Part shown: positions 9,168-20,914 of the stretch, in pieces
Position numbering within the stretch: position 1 is the first letter of the stretch
Layout: the number at the start of each line of letters is the position of its first letter
From: Flammulina velutipes
Taxonomy: Eukaryota > Basidiomycota > Agaricomycetes > Agaricales > Physalacriaceae
NCBI GenBank assembly: GCA_011800155.1
Contig: CM022374.1
Span: 310,001 to 374,000 of the forward strand
Length of the DNA stretch: 64,000 bases
Reading direction: 5' to 3'
The notes under the pieces: generated by a model
The model's input: only the letters and a program-made list of their open reading frames with translations
Told to the model about the DNA's origin: nothing
Databases searched by the model: none
Translations under genes and position numbers: made by a program

Positions 9168-11399
9168 ATGCTCAGGTCTGCTGTTTTCTCGGCTGCTCTG
9201 GTAGCCACCACAAATGCCTACTGGCTCATGGGTGTCAGTACGTATCCTTCAATAAGTCTATGCCGCGATAAAATTCTAATCGCCCCGCAGATAACCTCTT
9301 CGAGACTCCCCAGCGCCTCGATCCATTGCTCTTCTCAGGTCAAGTCGCTGGTCACGGACACAAAAGTACGCTTCTTGCTATCAGCAATTTCCTTTCTAAC
9401 ATGTTCTAAAGTCCTCGGTGGTAGCAATTTCGGTCCTTCAGTGGACTCGGATACCCTCCGTGCTAGCGAATGTACAACGACACCTATCCAGGAGGATAAA
9501 TCGGCTTATTGGGTTCCTGTAAGTCGCTAAAATCCTACCACCGATGTTTACCTGACTATGCTTATAGCACTTGTACTTACTTTCAGTACGTGAAAGTCGT
9601 CTGTGACTGTACCTCCTCTTATTTTTTCTTAGATGGAGCAACGGGTCATTCAGCGATGTTGATGGAGGAGCTGTCATGTACGTTTTCGCCGTGTATTCTT
9701 ACTGTCAACTAATCTTCCCACAGCTGTACGTCTTTCCGCTCTATTCCCTCTTATCGCGCCGCCTCTAACGTCGTCTAGACTACCTCTTTCCCGACGATGG
9801 GAACAAGACGGCAACTTTCCCAGATGATGTCAGTAATGACCAATGTTGAAATTCGAAAATAACTGACCTTGTTTCCCCTAGTTGCGAATGATTACAGGTA
9901 TTTCTAAGCGGCTGTCCAATGTAAGCATCGTTGTTGACGTCGCCGAAAGGTTCGGCCAACTTGCGCACCTACGACGAATCCAACGCCGCCCAACGCGCCG
10001 TCACGTTCCTCTGTCTTGATTACAGGCCAGGATCCAAGTCTTCCCGTCATGAGAAAATCCCGGACATAGAGTGCCCGGATGGCGTCCGCTCCGAGATTGT
10101 AGGTTATATTCTAATTGTATTTGCAACACTTTTGCTCATGTCGCATCGCAGAACTTCCAAAGCTGCTGGGATGGCAAGGTCAGTTCATAAGTTCTTGACA
10201 TCAAAGCTCCGTCTGAGATCACCAGAACTTTGATTCGGATGATCACAAATCTCACGTCGCCTATCGCTCTGGAGGGCCTGATTCTGGTGATTGCCTGGAC
10301 CCCAATTTCCCAGTCTCCATCCCGCGTATATTCGTCGAAGTGTGTACCCCGATGACTATTCTCTGGCTTGTCTCATTCTCGTTAGATCTACTGGGGCACC
10401 CAGAACTTCAACGAATTCCGGTCCCAGGCGAAGAACCCGTCTCAACCTTTCGTGTACGTATTAGATGTGTATTTGCCTCAGTACACGTACTAACATCGAG
10501 TTAGACTTGCCAATGGTGACCCCTTTGGGTACAGTTATCACGGCGGTAAGTCATTGTTACGGATTCTAGATATCTTTCTCATCATCGCATTCAGATTTCA
10601 TCAATGGTTGGGACACGCCCACTTTGCGCAACGCTATTGATCATTGCAACTGCAGTAAGTCGTCTTTCTCTGACGTTGGCATCCAAATTTTTAACTTCTG
10701 TATTAGACATATACGGAGACCCACAATGCTGTGCCGACCAAGGTGTTTTCACTTATGAAAAGGAGAAATCCTGCAAGAAAACAAACATGGTCAACGAGAA
10801 AAGTAAGCTACACTTCATGTTGCTCCTATTGCGTTTGCTCAACGCGCACAGCTACTGGCACCTTGGACGCTTTACCTGGCCGGAACCCGGTGACTACTAG
10901 TACTAGTTTTGCCCCAGCTCCTGCTGGTGCCGAGGCAGACGCTCCTGGCTTTGTTACTCCCGTGTTCGTGTACACGGACGGTGTGTATCCGGACGCTGAT
11001 TACACCGATACACCTGCACCCGCAGCGTCCTCTGGTAATATATCAACCGGAGGTGACGACGCTCCGGATGATGCCGACGAGGACGATAGCAACGACGAGG
11101 ACGAGGACGAGGACGCGACAGAAGACGATGCGGATACAAATACCACAGCGTCGTCGGCTGCAGCTGCGGCTACCACAACGTCGTCAGCAGCACCTGCGGC
11201 TACCACAACGTCGTCAGCAGCACCTGCGGCTACCACAACGTCGTCGGCAGCACCTGCGGCTACCGCATCGTCGGCCGGTGGAGTCCTTGTGTCCACATCT
11301 GGAGCAAATGCTCCCTCTACATGCAAGCGTGGCAACAACAATACCCGACGCCGCCGTCACGCACACCGCCGTCGTCTGGAATACGACGCAACGTTCTAA
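9168..11399 (+). CDS. Secreted DUF1996-domain protein with Thr/Ser/Ala-rich tail
   Basis: A signal peptide (MLRSAVFSAALVATTNAYW) is followed by the DUF1996 blocks in order across about a dozen short exons: QRLDPLLFSGQVAGHGHK, LGGSNFGPSVDSDTLR, YLFPDDGNKTATFPDD, QRAVTFLCLDY, CPDGVR, SCWDGK, SGGPDSGDCLDPNFP, LANGDPFGYSYHG, DFINGWDTPTLRNAIDHCNC and YGDPQCCADQGVF. After about 10860 the tail changes to an acidic stretch (DDADEDDSNDEDEDEDATEDD), a TTTSSAAPAA repeat and a basic RRRRHAHRRR end. One part is hard to splice: around 9583 a 5-nt exon (CACTT) is needed to hold the frame. DUF1996 proteins are secreted and common in fungi, and their biochemical role is not established. The family call is firm, the exact exon list less so. 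Confidence 0.88.
11155..11270 (+). repeat. 30-bp coding tandem repeat (TTTSSAAPAA units)
   Basis: A 30-nt unit (GCTACCACAACGTCGTCAGC plus AGCACCTGCG) recurs nearly perfectly three times, with a partial fourth, in the tail of the DUF1996 gene. It encodes a Thr/Ser/Ala/Pro-rich, probably O-glycosylated spacer. The units are almost identical at the DNA level, which suggests recent expansion. Confidence 0.85.
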
Positions 11400-12081
11400 A
11401 CTCAGCTGTATCAATCCTTTTGTATCCTTTCTTTCATTTCTCCATGTGTTCCTATCGTTATTGTTGTCTACTTACACGTCTCCTTGCTCAGTGAGCACCT
11501 CTGTATTACGATCTGACTGCCGGCATGTCCGTGAATGTGGGAAGAGGACGGAGTTGAGTGTCCGCTTGGGAATTAGAATACACGACCGCTATATACCATT
11601 CAGTAGAACTGAATACGAGACTTGTTCATCGTCCTTTTCTATTCGTCCCAGACTCGGGCCCAGTCACTTCCCGAAAGGGATGATGCCACGTTCCTCCGAT
11701 CGAAGTCGAAGCTCGTGCAACGGTGCAACTTTCCTCACTTTCTCCGATGAGTCCGATCTTTACCCTCTCTGAAAGTCGAACTGTGGTTGAAGGAGGTAAT
11801 TAGACGTATTATTATATCATAAGACATCTCCTCACGACATTCCAGACTTGATTCCTTACGGCTTGAATGCCTGCTGTCAACTCTCTGTGTGATGAAACCA
11901 CCTCATTTAGATGCCTAGCCAACTAAGATGAACGAAGAACATCACACGATGTCTTTCACCCGCGCGACTCTCCTCATTCCTGTCAGCTTCAGTGTCTTCT
12001 CGTGAGAGAAAGTGAGGAAGTATGTCACACTTAGCCTCAGTGGTGAGCTAGCTTGTTGAGTGTCCCCCATTTCATTCACTC
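11400..12081. other. Gene-free interval
   Basis: It lies between the end of the DUF1996 gene and the proposed start of the DUF300 gene. An unplaced first exon of the DUF300 gene could lie at about 11930-12080. ATGs exist at about 11928 and 12021, but I could not join them in frame. Confidence 0.4.
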
Positions 12082-13730
12082 ATGCCTATGTGTCCAGAGC
12101 AACACCTCCGCGTGAACGATGATAAGACGGACGGATGGAACATATATCGTGTTCAGTGGATTATTGCCGGATTGAGTAGCGTCTGCGTGAGTTAGCATGC
12201 TTTATGTCCATCTTGTCTTACTGAAGGTCAATTAGACGGTGATATCCACGATTATCCTGGTATTTCGACATGCAAGGCACGAAGACATTCTTATTTCTTT
12301 CCGAATACTTATCGCGACGTAGGAATTACACGAGCCCCCTTGAGCAGCGACAAATGTGCTAGGCTGCCTTTCAAAATGAAAGTCTACCTTGCTAACATAC
12401 TTCATAGACTTCGAATCGTATACCTGCCAAGCGTATTCTGCATCGTATCTCTCCTCTGCTTCGAAGACTACGCAGGAGATGCATACTATTCCCTCATACA
12501 AGCTAGTAAACTCATTCCATATAGTGTTTGCTAATGCCTTACATTTGCACAGTTTATGAGGTGAGCCGAGCCAATTTAGGAAGGATCAAACATACCCACT
12601 TAAAATCAGGCCATTGCTTTGAGTGCATTCATGTACGCATAGGTTATTCCGCTGCAAGAGATCCATCACATTGACGCGACACTAGGCTCCTTTTCGTCGA
12701 AATGTTTGCCGCCACAACAGTGACCAAAAACATACACCACGCGTTAGCTGGTAAAGAGAAGAGACACCTCCCATTTCCAGTGAGTCGTTACTCAGAAGAG
12801 TGTCACGAATAACTAACATTGGTACCCGACAGCTGCTCTGGCTGAGATATCGTCCCACCAAAGTCAGTATACTGGTGACTTGTGCAATCTCTCGCGTTCT
12901 CATTCATCGCCAGGCTTACTTCATGCATGCCATCCGGTGGTCGGTGCTCCAGTTCGTTATCATTCGTCCACTCTCCTCGATCATTGGCATGATCTGCGAG
13001 GCGTACAACGTGTACTGCAAATCCGAAGGCATGGACGTCCACTACGCCAATGCTTATATCAAGGTCATCGGTATCATAAGCACAATGTGAGAGTCTTTTA
13101 TCGCCAACGACATTGCTTGACTCATACCTTTTCAGTGTCGCCGTATACGGCCTTTCTGTGTTTTACTTCCTAACCGCCAAAGAACTGCAAGGTCGAAGAC
13201 TTCTGGCTAAATTTGCTTGTGTCAAGCTGCTTATTGCGGTTCCCATGATCCAATCGTTCATATTTTCTATCTTGGAAAACCACGGTACCATAAGTGGTGC
13301 GTCAACCTGTCTGTAACGAAGAAACCTTCTAAAAAAAGTAAACCTTAGCCACGGAGTATCGCACCAAGGCTGAGATCGTTAGTAGTCTCAACGCTCTCTG
13401 TATTTGCGTAGAGGTAAAATCGGGTTTGTGACATGTGCTTTTGATCTAATTTCCTTTCAGTCTCTGCCTCTAGCCTTGTTCATGTTTTGGACATACTCGC
13501 CCGCCGAGTATGCCGTAGAGGGAAGAAAGACAGGGATATTGCGTCCGCTGTGGGACTCAGTCAATATCAGCGACTTTGCGGTTGAGATCTATCGTTCGTT
13601 GAGTTTTTTTGTAGACTATGCCCGAGGGCGAAGCTCAGCTCACGGGCATGGGCACCTGCTCGAACAGTTTGACAGAGCGTTTAACTTGGCTCCTCAACCC
13701 GATGCTGCAGAGGTACGAGGGGGTGCGTAG
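12082..13730 (+). CDS. DUF300 / organic solute transporter Ost-alpha-like membrane protein
   Basis: At least ten exons join in frame. They give the sequence blocks VQWIIAG, RHARNYTSPLEQRQ, VYLPSVFCIVSLLCF, AFMLLFVEMF, LPFP-LLWLRYRPTK, YFMHAIRWSVLQFVIIRPL, YNVYCKSEGM, NAYIKVIG, VYGLSVFYFLTAKELQGRR, KFACVKLLIAVPMIQSFIFS and LALFMFWTYSPAEY. This is the seven-helix TMEM184/LAZ1/Ost-alpha family (DUF300), implicated in transport or vacuolar trafficking. The second intron (12277-12322) appears to use a GC donor (AAG|GCACGA), the only join that keeps HAR|NYTSP in frame. The start is uncertain because the N-terminus before the first helix is short. It converges on the next gene with only 131 bp between stop codons. 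Confidence 0.85.
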
Positions 13731-13861
13731 ATTTGTATTGAAGATTGAAACAATATTCATAAACGCGACTCTTGGATCTTATTGCTTTTATATGTGCGTC
13801 ACAAGGAAAAGTTGTATGCAACAAGTATAGTATGTTCATTCTTGTACAACAACAGACACAA

Positions 13862-14563
13862 TCAGACAAAGTAAATATGAGGTTCACGCATAATGATACC
13901 CATCTTCCTCATAATCTCGCAAACCTTCTCCTTATCCTTTACCAAATTCCCATTCTCGTCGGGAACATAGACAGGTTTAGAGAGCGGCTGAACACGCATC
14001 GCCCACGCTGGTTCTTGTTCCCACATCCTTGGCACCACTGTCATCTCTTTCGAAACCGATACGAACTTCTCCAAATCAAGATCAAGCCCAACGCCGGCGG
14101 GTAAGCCCACGGAGACTCGGCGGTTAAACCACGCACACATCAGTCTAGCCAGTCCTGCTAGGGCGGCGTATGTCGCAGGCTCGACAATTTCGTCGAACAT
14201 GGACAACTCCCGCGCGGGGTCCGGAATGTCCTTCACCGCCCACTCGGGATGGGCTTTGCAGAAGTACTCCAGCTCGTCGCGCAGGCGTACGGAGTACTTG
14301 CAGTCCGCGATGAGGAACTGGTAGATGCGGTAGAACGCGGCTGAAGGTGTGTCTATGTCTGGCCGTGGTTCAGATGCAGATTCCAGAGGGGAGCAAATGG
14401 CCGCAGTGCAGGGGAAGAACCATGCCCAAAAGTTGGTGTGTTTGGCGTGCGAGACGCGCCAGGAGTCTGGTCGTATGGGCCAGCGCGGGAAGCGCTTCTC
14501 GACGGCGGAAGTATCAGCAATGAGCTGAACGAGAGTGGGTGGCAGTGGTTCTGCATATCTCAT
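13862..14563 (-). CDS. Orphan fungal protein, 233 residues, intronless
   Basis: This is a single open exon from the ATG at 14563. The sequence is rich in Trp and Pro and contains PRWPIRPDSWRVSHAKHTNF and LEYFCKAHPEWAVKDIPDPA. It shows no signal peptide, no clear membrane segment and no motif I recognise. The frame is long, has protein-like composition and no repeats, so it is probably real. It could also be extended upstream, because the open frame continues to 14638 without another ATG. Confidence 0.6.
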   Translation of the reverse strand: MRYAEPLPPTLVQLIADTSAVEKRFPRWPIRPDSWRVSHAKHTNFWAWFFPCTAAICSPLESASEPRPDIDTPSAAFYRIYQFLIADCKYSVRLRDELEYFCKAHPEWAVKDIPDPARELSMFDEIVEPATYAALAGLARLMCAWFNRRVSVGLPAGVGLDLDLEKFVSVSKEMTVVPRMWEQEPAWAMRVQPLSKPVYVPDENGNLVKDKEKVCEIMRKMGIIMREPHIYFV

Positions 14564-15257
14564 GATGGGGGATGGCAGCTCGAATTGACGGTGCGACACA
14601 GAAGCTTTGATGATATAGACATGGGCGTCGGTATGCAATCAATGCGATTGTCGGTTCCTTGATACGCGGTAGAGCATCTTCGGAGGCTAATTTATCAAAC
14701 GCGCAATAAACGCCCGTCTATCGCTGCCAGAGAACCCAAAATGACAAGGTAAAGAGAATGATCGATATTTCAATTCTCAGATGATGTTGTATCAACAAGG
14801 GTAAGATGGCCATGGCGAGCGGAGATCGCAACCTGAAAGGTAACGTGTAGGAGTAGGACAGAGTGAAACGTAGCATCATCCTAAATTGAATCTATTCAAA
14901 TCCCGGTACGTTAGAGTACGAAATGACGTTGTTGTATTGTAACTTACCAGACGATGAGCGTTGAATGGAAGCTGCTGCGGGAGTGACTCTGACGTGTACC
15001 CGCTCTATTATAGATGTCTATAAACGGATGAGGTAGCAAAGGCTGGTCGGAATCTTCGCAGTAGCTCCAATGCTTTATTGAAATAAGACAGGTCCTTGAT
15101 CTCGAATTGTCAACGCCCCAATCTGATAACGAGATGGCACGTGGACGGTGCTGCGCATGTTCACGAACCAGGCTGCAGGAGGATATAAAGACATCGAGGG
15201 ATCAAATAAGATGAGACATACCACCCAAGCTCTGAAGGATTAGATAAAGCATTGACC
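14564..15257. other. Gene-free divergent interval
   Basis: This lies between the orphan gene (leftward) and the O-methyltransferase (rightward). A TATAAAGA sequence sits at about 15183-15190, some 70 bp before the methyltransferase ATG. I see nothing else. Confidence 0.45.
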
Positions 15258-16100
15258 ATGTCCAACCCCGACAAGCATACTACCTCTCCGAAGGAATGGG
15301 AAGCTGCCGACAAGTACTTCAACAACCTCCTCATCCCTAAAGACGGCGCGCTTGATGCGGGGTTGGCCCACGCAGATGCATCCGGTCTACCTAACATCGC
15401 TGTCAGCGCTGCGCAGGGAAAGTTCCTTCATCTTCTGGCAAGATCCATAGTTGCGAAGAGGGTACTCGAGGTGGGGACGTTGGGAGGGTATGCCAATTCT
15501 CGCGTCATTCCAGGTATCAATGATTGATGACTGCGTATAGATACTCGACGACGTGGCTCGCTAGAGCGCTGCCTGAGGATGGAGAGGTCATCACCTTCGA
15601 GCTCGAAGAGTTGCACGCCAAGGTCAGCTAACCAACACGCCGTTTATACGAGGTACTAACGACCACAGGTCGCAGCGGAGAACCTTGCGAAGGCTGGTGT
15701 AGCCTCCAAAGTCAAGATCGTAGTTGGGCCAGCTCATGACTCTCTGCTCAAGATCCCGTCTGAGCCCAAGTTCGATTTGGCCTTTATTGATGCGGATAAG
15801 GAGTCGAATCTCGAGTACTTTGTTGAGGCTAAGAGGCTCATAAGGACTGGAGGCATCATTGTGAGTCCCCCTGAATGCTATGTTGGAAGGATATGACTGA
15901 CTGTGGTATAGATCGTGGACAACGTCGTCCGAGGTGGAAGAGTGACCAACCCTGAACATCCGCAGTATGATAGTCCGGGCTCTGAAGGTGTACGAAGACT
16001 CGCTGCAGCGTTGAAAGACGACAAGGAGGTTGACTCGACGGTGATCAGCACAGTTGGAGACAAAGGGTACGACGGATTCTTGTACGCTATCAAACTTTGA
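15258..16100 (+). CDS. Class I SAM-dependent O-methyltransferase (CCoAOMT-like, Methyltransf_3)
   Basis: Four exons (15258-15487, 15541-15622, 15669-15860, 15912-16100) give 230 residues, normal for the family. SAM-binding motif I is VLEVGTLGGYSTTWLARALP, with the first intron inside GG|Y. The acidic residue ending the next strand is in VITFELEE. FDLAFIDADKESN carries the metal-binding Asp and the Asp/Lys pair typical of cation-dependent OMTs, and IIVDNVVRGGRV is the second metal-ligand loop. Members methylate catechol-type hydroxyls (caffeoyl-CoA, flavonoids, small phenols). The substrate here cannot be told. The ATG at 15258 is the first true ATG. Confidence 0.93.
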
Positions 16101-16572
16101 GAAAAGGAATAGCAGAGACAAGAAGATAAAGGAAATGTAGACTTGCAATGAATTGACAACGTAAACGGTAAAAGAGCAAGAAGTCGGTGGCAGTGGGAGG
16201 AAGAGCTGCTAAAATTCCTCAGAATTCCATCAAAGCAATGGCACGTGACTTTGCCTGTTATGTGGCGCGTCGGCACTCGGGTCTGGGTCTCGCCATGACT
16301 GCTACCATCAGCTCGACAAATCTTCAGCCTCTGACTGCATCGAACGCGATGAGACTCCGTGCACGCAAGTTATTCCAGTACACATCAAAAGTGGGACGAC
16401 TTCCTTTGTGCAATTGTTAGAACAAGAGCCATATCAAGGTACGCACGGAGTACGTCCAACAATAGAATTGAACAAGGCTACTTATTTGTGTGGTTATGAG
16501 GCATGATGTCGAGAACAAGGTTATCCCTCGTTCTTTATAAATGGTCACGAATACCCAATTCTTCTCCCAACA
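16101..16572. other. Gene-free interval
   Basis: This holds the methyltransferase 3' flank and the presumed promoter of the orphan gene. TTCTTTATAAATGG at about 16531-16544 is a TATA-like site about 35 bp before the next ATG. A TGTGGCGCG variant of the recurrent motif is at about 16261. Confidence 0.45.
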
Positions 16573-17605
16573 ATGCATTCCGAGTCGTGGTGCCTCGACA
16601 TGATGCTCCAGCACCTAATATTTCCTCGATCCCTACGACAGCAACAGCTTGATGTACTGCACCGCTTATACGTGGATCATCAGTTATTGGAAGTACTTTG
16701 TCGTTTGGCAGTGCAGCACCAAACTCAATTGGAAGCTGTGCTGGCTCGATGTCCCCTAAATTCTGGAATTCGGACAGCTATTTCTCGCCTACTGGATAAA
16801 AGGCGAAGGGGAGAACCGCTACTATATCCTCGATTATCAGAAACTATCATGGTCGCTGCAAATATTACTAGAGGTGCGTCCCGCCACATTAGCTCTTCTA
16901 TACAAGTCTAACGGGTCGATGACAGCTGTCCCCATTGCGAATCATTTATCACAGCCACACCGTATCTTCAGCGATCTTATTCAACTTCAAAGCTATCACT
17001 CCCCCAGCCTCTCCGACTCACCGTCTCTACCTCTTCGGCATATCTCCCTTAATCCTCTCGTTCTAAGCCGCCTCAACAGTATACTGTCCTTGGCGGATGT
17101 CCTAGATTCTGACGATGAATCTACGACATATCCCTCTACACTATCTCGTATTGGAGATTCTTCTTCTTTCGAGTACACCAACCCATACATGGTGGCGCTT
17201 CTTCCCTACCTCGCTACACTTGCTCTCCAAACCGAACCCGTCAACGATGTGCCTGGCTCGCAGTACGAGATTCCCTCCGAGAAGGCTATCTTGCAAGTCG
17301 TACTACGGCACAAACGGTTCATTGAAGTAACACCGTCTCACGTATCGCCTATTCGTCGGTCCGGAAAAGACTTGCGGGCGTACATTGCGAAGTGCAAGGA
17401 GCATTATGAGAAGGAGATCGACGTGAGGTCGAGGCGGATCTGCGCGGAATCTCTGACGATGAAGAGACCTGTGTTGGAAGACGGGGATACCGACTACTTT
17501 GACACAGAGTGGATGACAAAGGAGCTCAGCGAGCTTCTTGATGGCGGCGTGTATGAGGAGGGGTTGGGGAACCTCAGCCTTCATGAGGACGCCGACATAC
17601 TATGA
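16573..17605 (+). CDS. Orphan fungal protein, two or more exons
   Basis: The main exon is open from about 16830 to the stop at 17605. It starts with a coherent stretch (GEGENRYYILDYQKLSWSLQ, then LLEVRPATLALLYKS) and runs through LYKSNGSMTAVPIANHLSQ to GNLSLHEDADIL. The likely first exon begins at the ATG at 16573, which follows a TATA-like site. It must be joined by an intron ending near 16780 (CCCTAAAT..GGACAG), because the two parts are in different frames. The donor is uncertain, with 16698 (GTACTT) possible though weak. I do not recognise the family. An acidic Ser/Asp patch (about 17100-17165) and a basic segment follow. No enzymatic motif is visible. Confidence 0.55.
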
Positions 17606-17919
17606 AACTCAGCGGTCTGTTTGTGACATGTATGAGAATGTACGTACGTACATTATTTTTGTAACCTGTGCCCTGCTTTGTTGTATGTTGTGCCATCCAT
17701 ATGTTGTATTGCTTTCCCGTGTAGTTATTATGAATTGCGACTCACAAACTCAAGACCTTCCATCACATTCGTGATATAGGCGGACTGTTGTCTGAGCATG
17801 CATACTGTGTTCGAGGCACGCCACTGTGACAAAAGTGATGTTTACTCTAGCAATCAATATTAAGTGGTGGGAGCATCTCGTAAGGAGATGTACAGGCTCT
17901 ATGATAGATAATAAAATCT
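17606..17919. other. Short gene-free interval between convergent genes
   Basis: This is the 3' flank of the orphan gene and of the GH16 gene. No coding signal or repeat was noticed. Confidence 0.5.
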
Positions 17920-20203
17920 CTAGCATTCACCCAAGAAACTATTCTTCGGGAACGGCTGCTTGTAATCGTCGACCCACGTCGTCAGGTTCGGGTTCGAGTA
18001 CGCCTCTATGTATCTGAAATGCACATCAATATAACGCTCCCAAGACATCGGACAATACGCACTCGTTGATGTATGCCTGGGTAGGAAAGTCTTTCGGATC
18101 ACATCCAATGTTAATCTCGCCTCTCTTCTGGTACACTCGAACCCAATCAATGTACATGTTCGTTGGGAAGACAAGATTCTCGTAGTCGACAAAACCGAAG
18201 TTCTCGGATATACCTAAATTGACGATGATATACTAGTTGGTATGTCAGAGTCGTCGACACAGGTTTTGAATTTGAAGGTTTCTCACCATCGGTTCTTGCG
18301 GGATGGGGCGCGCAGAGATTTCCACTTGGGTGTCGGCAGCCGTACCCCCGCCACGCTGCATCCAAGCAGGCTTCCCATCGTTGATCCAGATGATGTACTA
18401 TAGGAAATATCAATGTTATCTCTTGGCCTCACAGAGCTTAGATCAAGATAAACGTACAGCATCGTCGTAGCCTGGATAGAGCTCTATAAATATACAAGAC
18501 CAACATATTGAAGCGAAATCTTACCGGGTTTGTATTCGAAACCATACACCGCGTAACAAGCGCTCTCGCGCTCGTAACATTCTTGATCTGGAAGAAAATA
18601 AGTATTTATTGCAAAGGGTATAAAATGGATAAGGTAACCCACTTGTTACAGAGACTCCAGAGGTTGCTTGCTGGAAGACACCACCTTTGTACAGATTCAA
18701 ATGGGTCGCATCTTCGTCGTAGATAACATAGTTGTCCGTAGTATTGAACCACTGGTATTCATAGTTGAAGGGCTACAGACCAAAATTAAGTGACTTTCCC
18801 GATGGCTCCGAAATGATACATACCGCCCATTGACATGACTGAGAAACGTCACCAGCGCCATTCACAACCTGAGCCTCGAAGACATCAATTTCTGGGGCAG
18901 CCCGTCCGACATACGTCCCGTCAGCGTGCACGGGGCCCGGATGTGATTCGCCTGGACATGTGCACCGGGAGAGTTTCTGACCAGGAAGGAACGACAGTGC
19001 GCCTCCATACGTGGGATCTCCGCCTTCAGTTGCTCCACGAGGGATACCGTTCACAGTTTGGTTCTGGACTGTGCCGACGTCGCACGCGTCATAGGTATAT
19101 GGCCACTAATTCAAGGATGGGTGAATGAAGCACTTAGGAAGGTTAGGATGGGGTCCTTACTGTTCCTTCCAGACTTCCTCCGTATCCAGCGCGGCCCAGA
19201 TTTCCCATCGTCCATACGGCGGGCCATAGGCCAGCAACATCGTTTGAGCCAGGAAGAATCACGGAGGCCTCGATGAGACCACCAGTGAAGCAGAACTTAT
19301 TCCAAGTAGACATCATGCCGCCTTTGTAGTCCATTCCGCGGGTTGGGGTTTCGGATAGCGTGATTTTCAATGCGCCGTTCTCTGTGATGAGTGCAGATGG
19401 GTCATACCACTCTAGGTTGTTTGTCTGCGAAATAGTAAGAATCAAATCGTCGCAACAAATGATGGGACATACACCCCAGTAGTTCATGTCAACTGCCTCC
19501 CAGTAAGGATCCTCTCCGGGGTAGAAGGTTCGTCCCTCCACGTTGAACTCGTCACTGAAGACGAGCTGCATTTCCTCTCCGCTTTCTATAGATATTTTCG
19601 TGTAGACCTCCGATGGCGTATCCTGATCAATCAAGCCCCAGTTGCCAATGCTTGGAACCTGTGACATTGCGCAAAAAATCAACGGTTTGCGACAATCATG
19701 GCGGAGGTGAACGAACCTGCCCAGAGGCATTGATACCCCCCAAGTTGAAGCCCCCATTGTTGGACATCTCGCTCTTAGTAAAATGAGCGACTAAAGGGTA
19801 TGCGGCACTATGTCAGGAATCAGTCTTTGTGTAGATGAGCTATAGCGAGGACAAACAATAATCCAACGAGACCAAGAGCAAGAACGGCTATACAACCAAG
19901 GTTGGCAAGCCCTCTCGCGGTGAAGATGGTACCGCCTGCGTCGAAATCTTTGTCGCGCCGAGGATCAGGATTGTGAAGCCAGTCGTCGGGTTCAGCGTCG
20001 TGCAAGGTCGAACCCCAGTATACCGGGTCGGGGGCTAACGAGAACTGGACGGGCGTTAACTTCAAGAATGTAGCATAGCGGAAGAGATGACAAACCTTCT
20101 CGGACAGAGAGGGAGCCATCGTGCTGACTCTCGTGCCGCCTCTTTGAGGGAGCAAGTTGGCTCTCGATGGGTCCTGGCGGGAAGCAGTCTGAGAGCGAGA
20201 CAT
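17920..20203 (-). CDS. KRE6/SKN1-type GH16 protein (beta-1,6-glucan assembly)
   Basis: The ATG at 20203 begins a cytosolic N-terminus (MSRSQTASRQDPSRANLLPQ). A single membrane anchor follows (LANLGCIAVLALGLVGLL), giving a type II membrane protein of the Golgi/ER with a lumenal catalytic domain. More than ten short exons then give QLVFSDEFNVEGRTFYPGED, PYWEAVDMNYWG, NNLEWYDPSALITENGALKI, WNKFCFTGGLIEASV, WPAVWTMGNLGRAGYGGSLE, LSFLPGQKLSRCTCPGE and APEIDVFEAQV. The last carries the GH16 ExDxxE-type catalytic core. The C-terminus (NMYIDWVRVYQ, NIGCDPKDFPTQAY) also matches. Yeast Kre6/Skn1 are needed for cell-wall beta-1,6-glucan. The upstream in-frame codon at 20260 is TTG, so I start at 20203. 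Confidence 0.92.
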
Positions 20204-20914
20204 GGTGGGGGAATGTTGAGAAGGAGTGGTTGCATTGGCGTCCGTCAAACCAAGCTTCAAGAGATGCTAAGAGGGCCAATGCGAGAGTGCCAAGATTTGG
20301 ACAAGAAAATAGAGCACAATGCGACGACAGGAAAGGGACGATATGGCTGGAAATTTGTCGAGTTCGTTGGATCAGTTATTAGCTAGAAGAGCTTTTGAAG
20401 TGTAAGAAACCAAAAAGTCTAGAGAAACGGCGCATTTCCAACCACTAGCCTGGGAAGAGAGTGGCGGTCCTTGGCAAAGAAGGACTCTAAGAGACATGCC
20501 GCGCCGAAAGTTTGACCTCGGCGTTCAACGTTCAACATTGTCCCTTATTACGAATTTCTAGCCAAGTTCGTGTCCAACCATCGCCCACAATTCTCGGATT
20601 CATCCATCAGCTCTGCCCACGTGAAACCGAATTCATAAACTGGGAATGTTTGATTCCTGGGCTTGAAGAACTTGTCACCGAAGCAAACGAAGAACCACTA
20701 GGCCTATGCAACAATGAATAGCATGTTAATGTACATTCACACATTATCGGAGGAAATATGGGACATAATGCATGACGATGATGTCGAAGGAAGGTGGCAC
20801 CGCTAAATGGATAGTATGCAAGTTCTGTAAGGGAGCTTGAGTATCGTCGACGACTGGGTAACGAGTAACATACCCGATAAAATACAATTTCCGACTTTAC
20901 TTGGGGGAACAGGA
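20204..20914. other. Gene-free interval
   Basis: This lies between the start of the GH16 gene and the 3' end of PEX19, both leftward. It should contain the GH16 promoter. I see no motif or coding signal I can support. Confidence 0.45.

Noticed and set aside
10909..11772. Long plus-strand ORF of 287 codons
   Set aside because: It overlaps the last exon of the DUF1996 gene in another frame. It is open because the underlying 30-bp repeat is stop-free, and its protein is a low-complexity Arg/Leu/Gln shadow.
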